Positions 28,987 to 36,821 of a DNA stretch of 64,000 bases are shown here, in pieces; within the stretch, counting starts at the first letter, position 1, and every line of letters begins with the position of its first letter. The translations under genes were made by a program, and so were the position numbers. The notes beneath the pieces are model-generated. The model was not told the origin of the DNA. It worked only from the letters and a program-made list of their open reading frames with translations, and did no database searches. The stretch is from Vitreimonas flagellata (GTDB lineage Bacteria > Pseudomonadota > Alphaproteobacteria > Caulobacterales > Aquidulcibacteraceae). The DNA is taken from contig NZ_SBJL01000004.1 in the NCBI RefSeq assembly GCF_004634425.1, forward strand, positions 389,429-453,428. Reading direction: 5' to 3'.

Positions 28987-30255
28987 CTAGCGCCGCGCTG
29001 AAAAGCTGAAGAGGCCGTCCCATGCTGCATCCACTTTGCGCAGTGCTTCCTCAGGCGCGATCGGCGTATAGGTTTCGCCTTCGCGCGTGACGAGGCCCAG
29101 TCGCTCTAACTTGTTTAGCGCGTCGTGGATTTCGAAATCGATTTCGAGGTTGAAGCGCTCGCGCAGATAATCTTCGGCGAAATTGTCGATCTCGCCTTTC
29201 GCGAGCGGACGTTGAGCTCGGCGGAGGAGGCCGTAGGCGAGGATCGCTTCCTTGGCGTCCTGATCCTCGCCGGCGCCCACCAGAAGATCGAGTACGCCGG
29301 CATTGTTGGCGAGGTTGCGGAAATAGACGGTGTCGGCGAGGCGCTTTTGATAGCGCAACGTCGTCGCTTCATATTTCAGGCGCTGGCGCATGATGAAGGC
29401 GCCCACCGCGATCAAGCCGGACATCGCCGCAATCGCGCGCTTCAATTCGTTTTCCTCGATCACGCCTTGCGCGCCGAAATAGGCGGCAATCACAGCGAAC
29501 AGCACGGTGATCGCTGGCCAAAGATTGAGCAGCACCGGCACGCCCGTCGCCACCGCGGGTGCGGCCAAGAACACTTGATCGCGCGGGCGCATCGAGGGCC
29601 GCGCGCCCGGATGCAGTGTCACCAATTCGGGCGACGCCACATTTCGGAAATGCTTCATCAGCGCAGCGCCCGGCCGCACGCCCCTCCGCGTCGCCGCGAA
29701 CGCTTTACGATCCGTCCGCTCGATCTCGTCACTCGCCTTGAAGCCCACGAGCACCACGACATCGTTCATGACTTGCGTTTCGATCGCATGCTTGCGCAGG
29801 CCGAACCAGGATTTCACCTCGATGGTCTCGCTGCGTGCGCCGCGCGCGAAATAGCGGATGCGGCGAATGCCGGCGTGTGACGGCTTGATCGCCAGCCCTG
29901 TCAGCCGCTTGGTCGCTTCGCGGGTTTGCACCGTGTCGGGATCGATCTCGACAAAGTTCGCGCGGCCGAGCGCTTCGATGAAAGCGGCTTCGAACGTATC
30001 GAACGCGCCGGAGCTGGTGTCGCGCAGCGATGGCGCGGCGTCAGGGTCGAGCGGAAAATAGAGCGCCTTCAATTCGTCGAGGTGCTCGTGCGATTCGTGG
30101 TGCAGGTATGCGCCGAGCAGACGGAACAGGTCTGGTAAAACAGCGGAATCGCCCGCAGGCAAGTCAGGGTCGGCGGCTATCGCTTCGGCCAATTGGCCCT
30201 TGCGCGCGGCGATGAAGCCGTCCCGGCGGCTCGATGGATTGGTCCCCTCGTACAT
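28987..30255 (-). CDS. DUF3754 (TMEM143-like) membrane protein
   Basis: 422 residues. Two hydrophobic segments lie in the middle (VPVLLNLWPAITVLFAVIAAY and AIAAMSGLIAVGAFIM), flanked by soluble domains. The C-terminal signature RYQKRLADTVYFRNLANNAG followed by VLDLLV and KEAILAYGLL matches DUF3754, a family shared with the mitochondrial protein TMEM143; its biochemical role is not known. Start ATG 30255 is divergent from the C13 peptidase gene. Assignment is from recall of the C-terminal pattern. Confidence 0.75.
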   Translation of the reverse strand: MYEGTNPSSRRDGFIAARKGQLAEAIAADPDLPAGDSAVLPDLFRLLGAYLHHESHEHLDELKALYFPLDPDAAPSLRDTSSGAFDTFEAAFIEALGRANFVEIDPDTVQTREATKRLTGLAIKPSHAGIRRIRYFARGARSETIEVKSWFGLRKHAIETQVMNDVVVLVGFKASDEIERTDRKAFAATRRGVRPGAALMKHFRNVASPELVTLHPGARPSMRPRDQVFLAAPAVATGVPVLLNLWPAITVLFAVIAAYFGAQGVIEENELKRAIAAMSGLIAVGAFIMRQRLKYEATTLRYQKRLADTVYFRNLANNAGVLDLLVGAGEDQDAKEAILAYGLLRRAQRPLAKGEIDNFAEDYLRERFNLEIDFEIHDALNKLERLGLVTREGETYTPIAPEEALRKVDAAWDGLFSFSARR

Positions 30256-30362
30256 GCGCCCAGTGCTAGCCCAGCGGGCGCCGCCGCGCTATCCGGCTGG
30301 TCGGGATTGCGGGGAAGCGCCGGATGCGGAATGCTCGCCCGGTTCGCGAAGGGAGCTGATGC

Positions 30363-31238
30363 ATGGCCCGTTTCTGGATGTTGATTGCTGCGGTCTTGGC
30401 GCTTTCGGCGCCGGCTTATGCACAGCAGCAGCGCGATCCGTTCAACGGGCAGTTTGGCGTCATCGAGCTCGCGGCGCCGCCGGCGGAAGCCGCGCGTCTG
30501 GCCAAGCTCATGGGCGATTCCCTGAATGGCCTCGCGGCGCAGCGTCCGGGCCAGCTCGATGTGTACATGATCAGCGCCGGCTTCTGGAGCGACGCGGTCT
30601 TCGAGCGCGAGACGACGCAAGCGGCGGAAATTCTTGGCGCGCATTTCGGTGAAGCGGCGCAGGGGCGCTCCATCGTCTTGAGCGCGGGCGGACAGGGCGC
30701 GCGCAATTATCCGGCCGCGACCCCGGACAATTTCTCCGCCGCGATCGGCCAGATCGGCGCGACCATTGATCCGAATGAAGATCTGGTCGTGTTGTTCCTG
30801 ACGTCACATGGTTCGCCCGATGGTTCGATCGCGCTCCGCGAACACAATCGCCTTGGCGCCTCGATGCGACCGACGCATTTGCGTGACATGCTCAACGCCG
30901 CCGGCATCCGGAATCGCGTGATAATCGTCTCGGCCTGCTTTAGCGGCGCGTTTATTGCGCCTTTGATGGACGACAACACGATCATCCTTACTGCCGCGCA
31001 GCACGATCGGTCGTCATTTGGTTGTCAGCCGCAGCGTGATTGGACCTTCTTCGGCGACGCCTTGTTCAGCCACAATCTGCGCAATGGCGAGTCGCTTCTC
31101 GAAGCGTTTGATCGCGCCAAGGTGCTGATTGAGCGTTGGGAGCGCGAGCAGCGTCTGACGCCAGCCTCGAACCCGCAACGCCATGTCGGTGCGCGCGCTG
31201 CTGATATGCTGCGCCGCGCGGAACGCGCCGCGCGCTAA
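30363..31238 (+). CDS. C13-family (legumain-type) cysteine peptidase
   Basis: 291 residues with a signal peptide ending SAPAYA (cleavage about residue 20). The catalytic dyad of clan CD is plain: His149 in LFLTSHGSPDG and Cys192 in IIVSACFSGAF, each following a hydrophobic beta-strand. Bacterial C13 proteins are secreted or periplasmic and usually shorter than eukaryotic legumains, as here. The physiological substrate is unknown. SD GAAGGGAG precedes ATG 30363. The stop codon overlaps the convergent Lrp-type regulator by 4 bp. Confidence 0.9.
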   Translation: MARFWMLIAAVLALSAPAYAQQQRDPFNGQFGVIELAAPPAEAARLAKLMGDSLNGLAAQRPGQLDVYMISAGFWSDAVFERETTQAAEILGAHFGEAAQGRSIVLSAGGQGARNYPAATPDNFSAAIGQIGATIDPNEDLVVLFLTSHGSPDGSIALREHNRLGASMRPTHLRDMLNAAGIRNRVIIVSACFSGAFIAPLMDDNTIILTAAQHDRSSFGCQPQRDWTFFGDALFSHNLRNGESLLEAFDRAKVLIERWEREQRLTPASNPQRHVGARAADMLRRAERAAR

Positions 31239-31729
31239 CCTTCTTTCAGATCGCCGAGCACAAGCTCAAGCGGCGCCGCCGTCGTACGCTTTGAGACACG
31301 CATGACGATGCGTGATTGCACGTCTGAGACCAAGCCAAGCGCCAGCATCTTGTCGCGCAGGAAATCATCATACGCGTGCATGTCGCGCGTCACGATCCGC
31401 ATCATGTAATCGACGGCGCCGGTGACGGTGGCGCAATCGACCACCTCCGGCCATTCCTTCACGGCGTTCTCGAACTTTTCGAGGTTCTCGCGCGAGGGCA
31501 ATTGCAGCTTCACCGAGGCCATGACCTCGAAGTTGAAACCGAGCTTTTCTTGATCGAGCAGGGTGACCTGCTTCTGGATCACCCCGGCCTTTTTCAGCCG
31601 CTCGATCCTCCGCCATGCCGGCGACGATGAAAGGCCAACTTTTTCAGCGATTTCTGCGATGGATAGGCTGGCGTCCCGCTGCAGCAAATCCAGGATGCGG
31701 GCATCGACCGCGTCCAACTCTTCGGACAA
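31235..31729 (-). CDS. Lrp/AsnC-family transcriptional regulator
   Basis: 164 residues if started at the TTG at 31729, which has an excellent GGGAGGAAACA leader; a longer reading to 31798 lacks this and exceeds the family length. The N-terminal helix-turn-helix reads LDAVDARILDLLQRDASLSI followed by IAEKVGLSSSPAWRRIERL, and the C-terminal RAM ligand-binding domain contains VVDCATVTGAVDYMMRIVT. Members sense amino acids. No obvious target operon adjoins it; the C13 peptidase is convergent and the DsbA-like gene lies 108 bp upstream of it on the same strand. Confidence 0.92.
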   Translation of the reverse strand: MSEELDAVDARILDLLQRDASLSIAEIAEKVGLSSSPAWRRIERLKKAGVIQKQVTLLDQEKLGFNFEVMASVKLQLPSRENLEKFENAVKEWPEVVDCATVTGAVDYMMRIVTRDMHAYDDFLRDKMLALGLVSDVQSRIVMRVSKRTTAAPLELVLGDLKEG

Positions 31730-31836
31730 TGTTTCCTCCCGCAGCCTTGCGCTGGGATAATTGACCCCAAGAATGGAGGCGATTTTGCCCTCAAGCAAGC
31801 CAATACCTGCCCTTGGAGGAAACGATTTTGCCGATT

Positions 31837-32448
31837 TTAGCCGGCGGCGTCCAAAATGGCGGCCATCCCATCCGGGGTGAGGAAGGTGGGGTCGGCTAGG
31901 TGCTGGTCGTTCAGGTAGAAGGTCGGGGTCGAGTTCACGCCGCGCGCTGAGGCCTCCTGGATCGATCGGCCCACGCGCGCGGCGCCCGCCTGGTCGGTGA
32001 TCGAGGCCCAGATCTGCTCGTTGCTAAGGCCCCATTCCGCACCGACGGCAAACAGCGCGTCGCGCACGCCAGCCATCGAGCCGCTGGAGAGGATGGCGCG
32101 CTGGCGCTCGAACAGGATGCCGAGGCGGCGATAATATTCGGCAGCGTCCGCGCCATTGCAGCGCGCGACCTGAAACATCGCGACGGCCACGGGCGGCGGC
32201 GGCGTCACCATTTCGCGCAGCGTGTAACGCACGCGGCCAGTGTCGATGTAGCCGCTCTTCAACCGCGCCCAATTGGTCTCATGGAAATGCGCGCAATGGG
32301 GGCAGGTGGCCGAAGCGTACTCGACCAGATGTAGCGGCGCGTTCGCCGCGCCCAATGTGAACATCTCGTCCGAATTCTGCGCCCACGCCGCGCCTGCTGT
32401 AAGCGCCAGTGCGCCTGCGCCAATCGTAAAGGTACGCCGATCTAGCAT
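31837..32448 (-). CDS. DsbA-family thiol:disulfide oxidoreductase
   Basis: 203 residues from ATG 32448, preceded by GGGAGGGAAA. An N-terminal twin-arginine-like RRTFTIGAGALALTAGAAWA export signal, then the thioredoxin-fold redox centre CPHC (residues 49-52, ATCPHCAHFH) and the cis-proline loop NSTPTFYLN. The CPHC pair is the same as in DsbA. A periplasmic oxidant or isomerase for secreted proteins. Extending the start to 32577 would run through the tRNA fragment, which argues against it. Confidence 0.92.
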   Translation of the reverse strand: MLDRRTFTIGAGALALTAGAAWAQNSDEMFTLGAANAPLHLVEYASATCPHCAHFHETNWARLKSGYIDTGRVRYTLREMVTPPPPVAVAMFQVARCNGADAAEYYRRLGILFERQRAILSSGSMAGVRDALFAVGAEWGLSNEQIWASITDQAGAARVGRSIQEASARGVNSTPTFYLNDQHLADPTFLTPDGMAAILDAAG

Positions 32449-32506
32449 GCTTTCCCTCCCGAACGCGCTGCATGCGCGTCGATTGTGGCGCCACCGGGGA
32501 AAGGAA

Positions 32507-32552
32507 TGGTGGTGGGGGGGGAGAATTGAACTCCCGACCTCGGCGTTATGAA
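32507..32552 (-). other. 3' half of a tRNA-Met gene (probable attachment-site remnant)
   Basis: On the minus strand the sequence begins TTCATAA (an anticodon loop with CAT), continues CGCCG (3' anticodon stem), AGGTC (variable loop), a perfect T arm GGGAG-TTCAATT-CTCCC and ends CCCCACC-A-CCA, with one extra C before the acceptor arm. The 5' half, including the D arm and the other acceptor strand, is absent: upstream bases form instead a hairpin (GCGCC ... GGCGC) and the end of a hypothetical gene. A tRNA that is intact exactly from the anticodon loop onward is what site-specific integration leaves behind. Confidence 0.6.
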
Positions 32553-32573
32553 GCGCCAGCTTAGCCGGCGCAA

Positions 32574-32897
32574 TCAACAGCTCGAGATCTGCGTTTCTTC
32601 AGCCATCAAGCGCAATGCGCTGATCTCAGCTTCCGCCAGCGCATCAGTGAGCTCTAAAAACGTGAGTGAATCGCGCTGGACCAAGAGATCCGCGGCCGCC
32701 TGCGCCGCGCGCACCAGACCCACCACACCGACCAGAGTTTCCCGTGAGTGAGGGGGGTGAGACATCAACTCAGCGCCGATTTCGATCGGCGCTGAAACGT
32801 GGGTGGAGGCGGGCGTGTCGGTCATGGCGAATTTCTGAGCGGCGGCCCGAGCAAGTGGACCATCGCGACTAGAAAACACCTCGTCCGGGCTTTCCAT
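32574..32897 (-). CDS. Hypothetical small protein at island edge
   Basis: Up to 107 residues; an internal ATG at 32825 would give 83. The C-terminal half is a continuous alanine/leucine helix (LVGVVGLVRAAQAAADLLVQ, LELTDALAEAEISALRLMAE), ending only 22 bases from the tRNA fragment. No family recognised. The putative start at 32897 coincides with the Crp-type site, so a start further in is likelier. Confidence 0.45.
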   Translation of the reverse strand: MESPDEVFSSRDGPLARAAAQKFAMTDTPASTHVSAPIEIGAELMSHPPHSRETLVGVVGLVRAAQAAADLLVQRDSLTFLELTDALAEAEISALRLMAEETQISSC

Positions 32898-32912
32898 GTG
32901 CGATATTTAACA
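32897..32912. promoter_or_regulatory. Putative Crp/Fnr-type operator (half-conserved)
   Basis: TGTGCGATATTTAACA differs at two positions from TGTGCGATATTACACA at 37683, which precedes the Crp-like gene. The left half-site is identical. It lies 72 bases upstream of the MFS gene start and at the start of the divergent hypothetical gene, suggesting that the island regulator acts here. Confidence 0.45.
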
Positions 32913-32983
32913 TTGCGGTATGTTGAGGCCGTTCGAGGACCTCAAGGCTGGCGAGGGCGGCCGCAATCAAGTTTGGGCGGGGC

Positions 32984-34219
32984 ATGAATCACATCGAGGC
33001 GCAGGCTGGAGCAGGGCGGCTGCGGCAGATCGGGATACTTGTTGGGGCCACCTTGGGCTGGGGCGGCGGGGTCGCGATGTTTGTGCTGTTGGGCGGGCTC
33101 TTCATCGCGCCGCTTGAGGCGGCCTTTCTATGGCGACGCGGCGACATCGCGCTTTCGAGTTTTATTCTCTTGGGCATGGGATTGATGGCGCCGCTCATTG
33201 GCGTCGCGGCCGATCGGATCGGCGCTCATATTTTTGTGGGCGTAGGCGCAATCGGATTTGCCTGCGCTTATGTCGCCCTGGCTACCATGAACGGCGAGCT
33301 TTGGCGCTATCTCGCCATCCTTGGCTTTGTCGCCTTGATTGCAGCGCCAGCGACATCGCCGCTCATCTATTCCAGGGTCGTGGTGGCCCATTTCACCAAG
33401 ACGCGAGGGCTTGCGCTGTCGATTTGCCTCAGCGGCTCGACGGCTTTGGCGGCTTTGATGCTGCCGCTTACCCAATACGTGATTGCGAGCTTTGGCTGGC
33501 GCGCGGGCTATTACATGCTTGCAGGACTTGCGTTGATGATCGGCGCCATCAGCTTTGTGCTCTTGCGCAAGGCCGCGCCGCCGCGCCAAACCGAAGCCTC
33601 CTCTGGCGCGTCGAAATGGGGCGCTCTAGCGCGCGCCTTGGGCGACGCCCGCTTTTGGTTGCTTGCGCTCTGCTTTGCATCGGGCGGGTGTGCGTTGGTG
33701 GGGGTAAGCGCGCACACGCAACCTTTCCTCACCGAGAGCGGCTTTGATCCCATGCGCGCCGCCTGGCTCGGCAGCCTGCTGGGCGTGGTGATGATCGTTG
33801 CGCGCGTGACGGTGGGAGCCTTGCTCGATGTCATGGAGCCGGGCTGGCTTGGGCTTACGGCGTTTCTGGCGGCTGTGTTGGGATGCCTTGGGTTGGCTTG
33901 GCCCCAAGCGCCAGCATTGGCGATCATCGTTGCGCTTGCGCTGATCGCTTGCGCGCAGAGTGCTGAAAGCGACTTCCTTGGGTTTTTCACCGCACGCTAT
34001 TTTGGCGTGGCGCATTTCGGCGTGATCTCAGGCGCGCTCAGTCTGATCTTTGCTGTGTTCGTGGCATTGGGCGGCGTTATTGCTGGGCGCATGCACGACA
34101 CCTTTGGCGATTATCGCGCCTTCTTCTATCTCGCCGCGATCCTTTGTTCGCTGGCGGGCGTCGCGTTGTTTGCGAGCGCGCGACTTAAGGCGCCCGAGGT
34201 GCGCAACAGCGGCCAATAG
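32984..34219 (+). CDS. MFS transporter
   Basis: 411 residues with about 12 hydrophobic helices. The cytoplasmic loop after helix 2 reads GLMAPLIGVAADRIGAHIFV, the expected MFS motif A position (G-x-x-x-D-R-x-G). The overall pattern resembles the monocarboxylate/oxalate-formate porter branch (start of helix 1 GATLGWGGGVAMFVLLGGLF). Encoded in the same direction as the amine-oxidase-like enzyme and the borosin-type pair downstream (94 bp to the next start), it is a candidate exporter of the peptide product; this is inferred from position only. Confidence 0.9.
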   Translation: MNHIEAQAGAGRLRQIGILVGATLGWGGGVAMFVLLGGLFIAPLEAAFLWRRGDIALSSFILLGMGLMAPLIGVAADRIGAHIFVGVGAIGFACAYVALATMNGELWRYLAILGFVALIAAPATSPLIYSRVVVAHFTKTRGLALSICLSGSTALAALMLPLTQYVIASFGWRAGYYMLAGLALMIGAISFVLLRKAAPPRQTEASSGASKWGALARALGDARFWLLALCFASGGCALVGVSAHTQPFLTESGFDPMRAAWLGSLLGVVMIVARVTVGALLDVMEPGWLGLTAFLAAVLGCLGLAWPQAPALAIIVALALIACAQSAESDFLGFFTARYFGVAHFGVISGALSLIFAVFVALGGVIAGRMHDTFGDYRAFFYLAAILCSLAGVALFASARLKAPEVRNSGQ

Positions 34220-34313
34220 GGTGCGTCATCGCCCGCACTAATGCGAGTGTCGGCATGCATGTCTTGGCCGCACACCTGATGCATTGGCGTCTTCTCTTCA
34301 ACGGAGACACCTT

Positions 34314-35798
34314 ATGCGCGTCGATCGCAATCAATCCATCGCCATCATCGGCGCCGGCGTAAGCGGGCTCTATCTCGCCTATCGTCTGCAAGAGGCGGGC
34401 TTTCAGAATGTGCGTGTGTTTGAGGCGCGCGCACGCGTCGGCGGGCGCATGCATGATCGTCAAATCGGTGTGCTCGGAGCCGAGGTCGCGTTGGGCGCGC
34501 TAAGTTTCAGCGACGCCCACCCACATGTCAGTGGGCTTTGCGCGCATTTGGGCTTGAAGCGCCATGAGCTCGCGTTCGTGCGCGCGGGCTTTGCCTTGCG
34601 CGGCGCACGTTCCGACGGCGCCGATCAGGCAGTTGTGCGTTCACGCTACGGTCTTGGGGACGAAGGCGCCGTCGGCGACGCCTATGCTCTTCTACTCACA
34701 TTGGTCGGCGTGGTCGCGCCCGACTTTGCGCGATACTGGCGCGATGACGATGCGCTCCTCCGGTACCTGCAAAATTGTGTCGTCGATGGCCGTGCATTGT
34801 CGCAATGGGGCTTTTGGCCATTGGTTGCGGCCAAGCTTCCTCCAGAGGCTTGCGCCTTTGTGCGCGATTGCCTTGGGCTTCGCTCTTGTGTCGCCGCCAC
34901 CCAAGCGGCGGGCGCGATTTTTACCTTGCTGTGGGAGATGCGACCCGGACAAACGCATTTTGCCTTGACGGGCGGGTTTTCAGCGCTTGGCGCACGTCTG
35001 TACGCTGAGACCGCGGCCGGCGATGTCTATCATTTTTCGAGCACGCTTGAGCGCGTCACGACGCACGGGACGGGCTTTCAACTGACGATCCGTCGTGATT
35101 GCGGGGCGCGCGAAGTGTTCGACGCCGAAATCGTCATCCTCACATGCCCGCCAGCTGCGCTGAAGGCGCTTGAGTTTGACGATCAAGTATTCGCCTCTCA
35201 TGTGGCGTCGGCGTGCGCAGATGTCGCCGCCATCGAGGCAAGCAAGCTTGTTTTACTGTTTGAGCAGTCATCGCGTTCGGACGCAGGCGCGGCGCGGGTC
35301 ATCCACACATTCTCTGCGGACGCGCCGCTCGCGCTGGTCTTGAGTGAAGCCAACCCATCGGGCGCACAATTATTCACGATTTTTGCCGACGGGGAGAACG
35401 CGCACTTTTGGGCGAGCTTTGCGGGCGCCAGCGACGCCCCGGCCAGTCCAGAGGCGATCGTTGCAGCGCAGCGAGAGCTCGAGTGGGCTCTCGGCCAGAG
35501 GCTCGGCGCGCCTGTCGCCTCCTGGTGGATTGAGTGGTCGCGTAGAGGTGAAGGTGCTGCCTGGCACGCCTGGTCGGTCGGCGCCGACGCGGCGACGACG
35601 CGGGTGCGCATCATGCGTCCTGATCCCGATAAAGCGCTCTTCATTTGCGGCGAGGCGTTTGCGGCCCCGCAAGGCTGGGTGGAAGGCGCATTGAGTTCCG
35701 CCGAAATGGTTCTCGAACGGCATTTCGGCATGACGCGGCCGCATTGGCTGCGTGAACACACCACGTTCGAGATTTCACGAGAAAGGAATATCTCATGA
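34314..35798 (+). CDS. Flavin amine-oxidase-like oxidoreductase
   Basis: 494 residues from ATG 34314, preceded by CGGAGACACC. The FAD dinucleotide-binding motif is IAIIGAGVSGLYLAYRLQEA, followed by VFEARARVGGRM (the GGR motif of the monoamine oxidase family), and the C-terminal FAD contact FICGEAFAAPQGWVEGALSSAEMVL typical of the family. Family members oxidise amines, amino acids or carotenoid-like substrates. The stop overlaps the start of the 56-residue ORF (ATGA), and the borosin-type methyltransferase follows, so it is a likely tailoring enzyme of that peptide; no family member is known to me in that role. Confidence 0.9.
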   Translation: MRVDRNQSIAIIGAGVSGLYLAYRLQEAGFQNVRVFEARARVGGRMHDRQIGVLGAEVALGALSFSDAHPHVSGLCAHLGLKRHELAFVRAGFALRGARSDGADQAVVRSRYGLGDEGAVGDAYALLLTLVGVVAPDFARYWRDDDALLRYLQNCVVDGRALSQWGFWPLVAAKLPPEACAFVRDCLGLRSCVAATQAAGAIFTLLWEMRPGQTHFALTGGFSALGARLYAETAAGDVYHFSSTLERVTTHGTGFQLTIRRDCGAREVFDAEIVILTCPPAALKALEFDDQVFASHVASACADVAAIEASKLVLLFEQSSRSDAGAARVIHTFSADAPLALVLSEANPSGAQLFTIFADGENAHFWASFAGASDAPASPEAIVAAQRELEWALGQRLGAPVASWWIEWSRRGEGAAWHAWSVGADAATTRVRIMRPDPDKALFICGEAFAAPQGWVEGALSSAEMVLERHFGMTRPHWLREHTTFEISRERNIS

Positions 35799-35965
35799 CA
35801 AGCCCCCACATCATGGCGATGGACCCGTTTGCGCGCGCCGCCCATTTGCGCCGAGTCGGTGCGGCGCGGCGCGTACGCTCTGCTGATGCGCTGCCAGCGC
35901 CTAAGATTGTGCACGCTGGCGCGCCTCAGCCGAAGATCGTGCACGCGCTGATCACGCACGTCTAA
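35795..35965 (+). CDS. Putative borosin-type RiPP precursor peptide
   Basis: 56 residues, starting at an ATG that overlaps the stop of the oxidoreductase (ATGA) with its own AAAGGA ribosome-binding site about 8 bases upstream. Residues 1-32 form a basic, alanine/arginine-rich leader (MDPFARAAHLRRVGAARRVR). The C-terminal part repeats PKIVHA twice (residues 36-41 and 47-52) and ends ALITHV, a hydrophobic, beta-branched stretch like the backbone-N-methylated cores of borosins. It lies 63 bp before a stand-alone borosin-type methyltransferase. Known split borosin precursors carry a longer binding domain, so this would be unusually small. Function inferred from context. Confidence 0.6.
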   Translation: MTSPHIMAMDPFARAAHLRRVGAARRVRSADALPAPKIVHAGAPQPKIVHALITHV

Positions 35966-35973
35966 AGCCCCTC

Positions 35974-36000
35974 GGCGTCGGCCCTCACTGGGTCGGCGCC
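35974..36000 (+). terminator. Hairpin between precursor and methyltransferase (attenuator candidate)
   Basis: An 11-bp stem (35974-35984 with 35990-36000; nine Watson-Crick pairs and two G-T) encloses the loop TCACT, nine bases after the precursor stop. Only a short pyrimidine run (CCCCCTTTCTTC) follows, so partial termination or 3'-end protection is more plausible than full stop. This arrangement commonly gives more precursor than enzyme in RiPP operons. Confidence 0.65.
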
Positions 36001-36028
36001 GCCCCCTTTCTTCAATGAGGCAAACGGA

Positions 36029-36820
36029 ATGACGCAAGAAGGTTGTCTGATTATCGCGGGGCTTGGCCTGCATCCGGGCCAATGCACGTTGGAAGCGCGC
36101 GCCGCGCTTATCGCTGCCGACATTGTATTCGTGCAAGCGGGCGAGGCTGACATGCTGGCTTGGGTGCGCGAGCTCAATGGCCGAACCCTCTCGCTTCAAG
36201 ATTTCTATGCCGGTCGCGCCACACGGCTTGACGCTTATGCGGCCATGGCTGAGGCCATGCTGGCGCCGGTGCGGCGGGGCTTACGGGTTTGTGCGGCGTT
36301 TTACGGCCATCCCGGGGTGTTTGTGTCGCCCTCTCATATTGCGTGTGGACGCGCTGCTGAAGAGGGGCTCCTCGTGGTGATGTTGCCAGGCGTGTCGGCC
36401 GAAGATTGTCTCTTCGCTGATCTTGGCGTCGATCCAGGCCAGAGCGGGCTGCAATCTTACGAGGCGCGCGACTTCTTCGTGCACGCGCGCCAGATCGACG
36501 CCACCGCGCCGCTCGTGCTTTGGCAACCCATTGTGGTCGATGAGGCGGCGCTGTCGGGTTTTAACTCTCGCCTTGGCGCCATCCGCGCCTTGGCGGCGGC
36601 CCTCATGGAGATCTATCCGCCAAGCCACGAAATTATACTTTATGAGGCGGCTGTGCGTATGGACGAGTCCGCGCGTATCGAGAAGCTTACGCTTGCGAAT
36701 TTGGAGCGCGCCCAGTTTGCCCAAGAAACGACGCTCTATGTGCCGGCGCTGCGTGGTCCTGCATTGTCAACTTCCCGCGCCCGTTTGATGAAGCGCCTGC
36801 TCGCTGAGGACAATTGCTGA
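36029..36820 (+). CDS. Split borosin-type peptide alpha-N-methyltransferase
   Basis: 263 residues, a complete tetrapyrrole-methylase-fold (class III SAM) domain. It has the borosin signature in order: GLGLHPGQCTLEARAALIAA, ADIVFV, FYAGRATRLDAYAAM, FYGHPGVFVSPS, MLPGVSAEDCLFADLGVDPG, LQSYEARDFF and ILYEAAV. The residues equivalent to OphMA Tyr66, Arg72, Tyr76 and Tyr98 are Tyr60, Arg66, Tyr70 and Tyr92, all present with the same spacing. Unlike OphMA, the protein ends after the catalytic domain with no fused core, as in SonM-type split systems. It should methylate backbone amides of a separate precursor using S-adenosylmethionine; the 56-residue ORF upstream is the candidate. GAGG lies before ATG 36029. 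Confidence 0.9.
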   Translation: MTQEGCLIIAGLGLHPGQCTLEARAALIAADIVFVQAGEADMLAWVRELNGRTLSLQDFYAGRATRLDAYAAMAEAMLAPVRRGLRVCAAFYGHPGVFVSPSHIACGRAAEEGLLVVMLPGVSAEDCLFADLGVDPGQSGLQSYEARDFFVHARQIDATAPLVLWQPIVVDEAALSGFNSRLGAIRALAAALMEIYPPSHEIILYEAAVRMDESARIEKLTLANLERAQFAQETTLYVPALRGPALSTSRARLMKRLLAEDNC

Positions 36821-36821
36821 C

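Noticed and set aside
32273..32551. 92-codon plus-strand frame ending in WWGGRIELPTSAL
   Set aside because: This end is the well-known false translation of a tRNA on the opposite strand; the frame covers the tRNA-Met fragment and the DsbA signal region.
32507..32590. Intact tRNA-Met or selenocysteine tRNA at this place
   Set aside because: The 5' acceptor strand and D arm are absent, and the bases preceding the anticodon loop cannot form the anticodon stem; only the 3' half is present.
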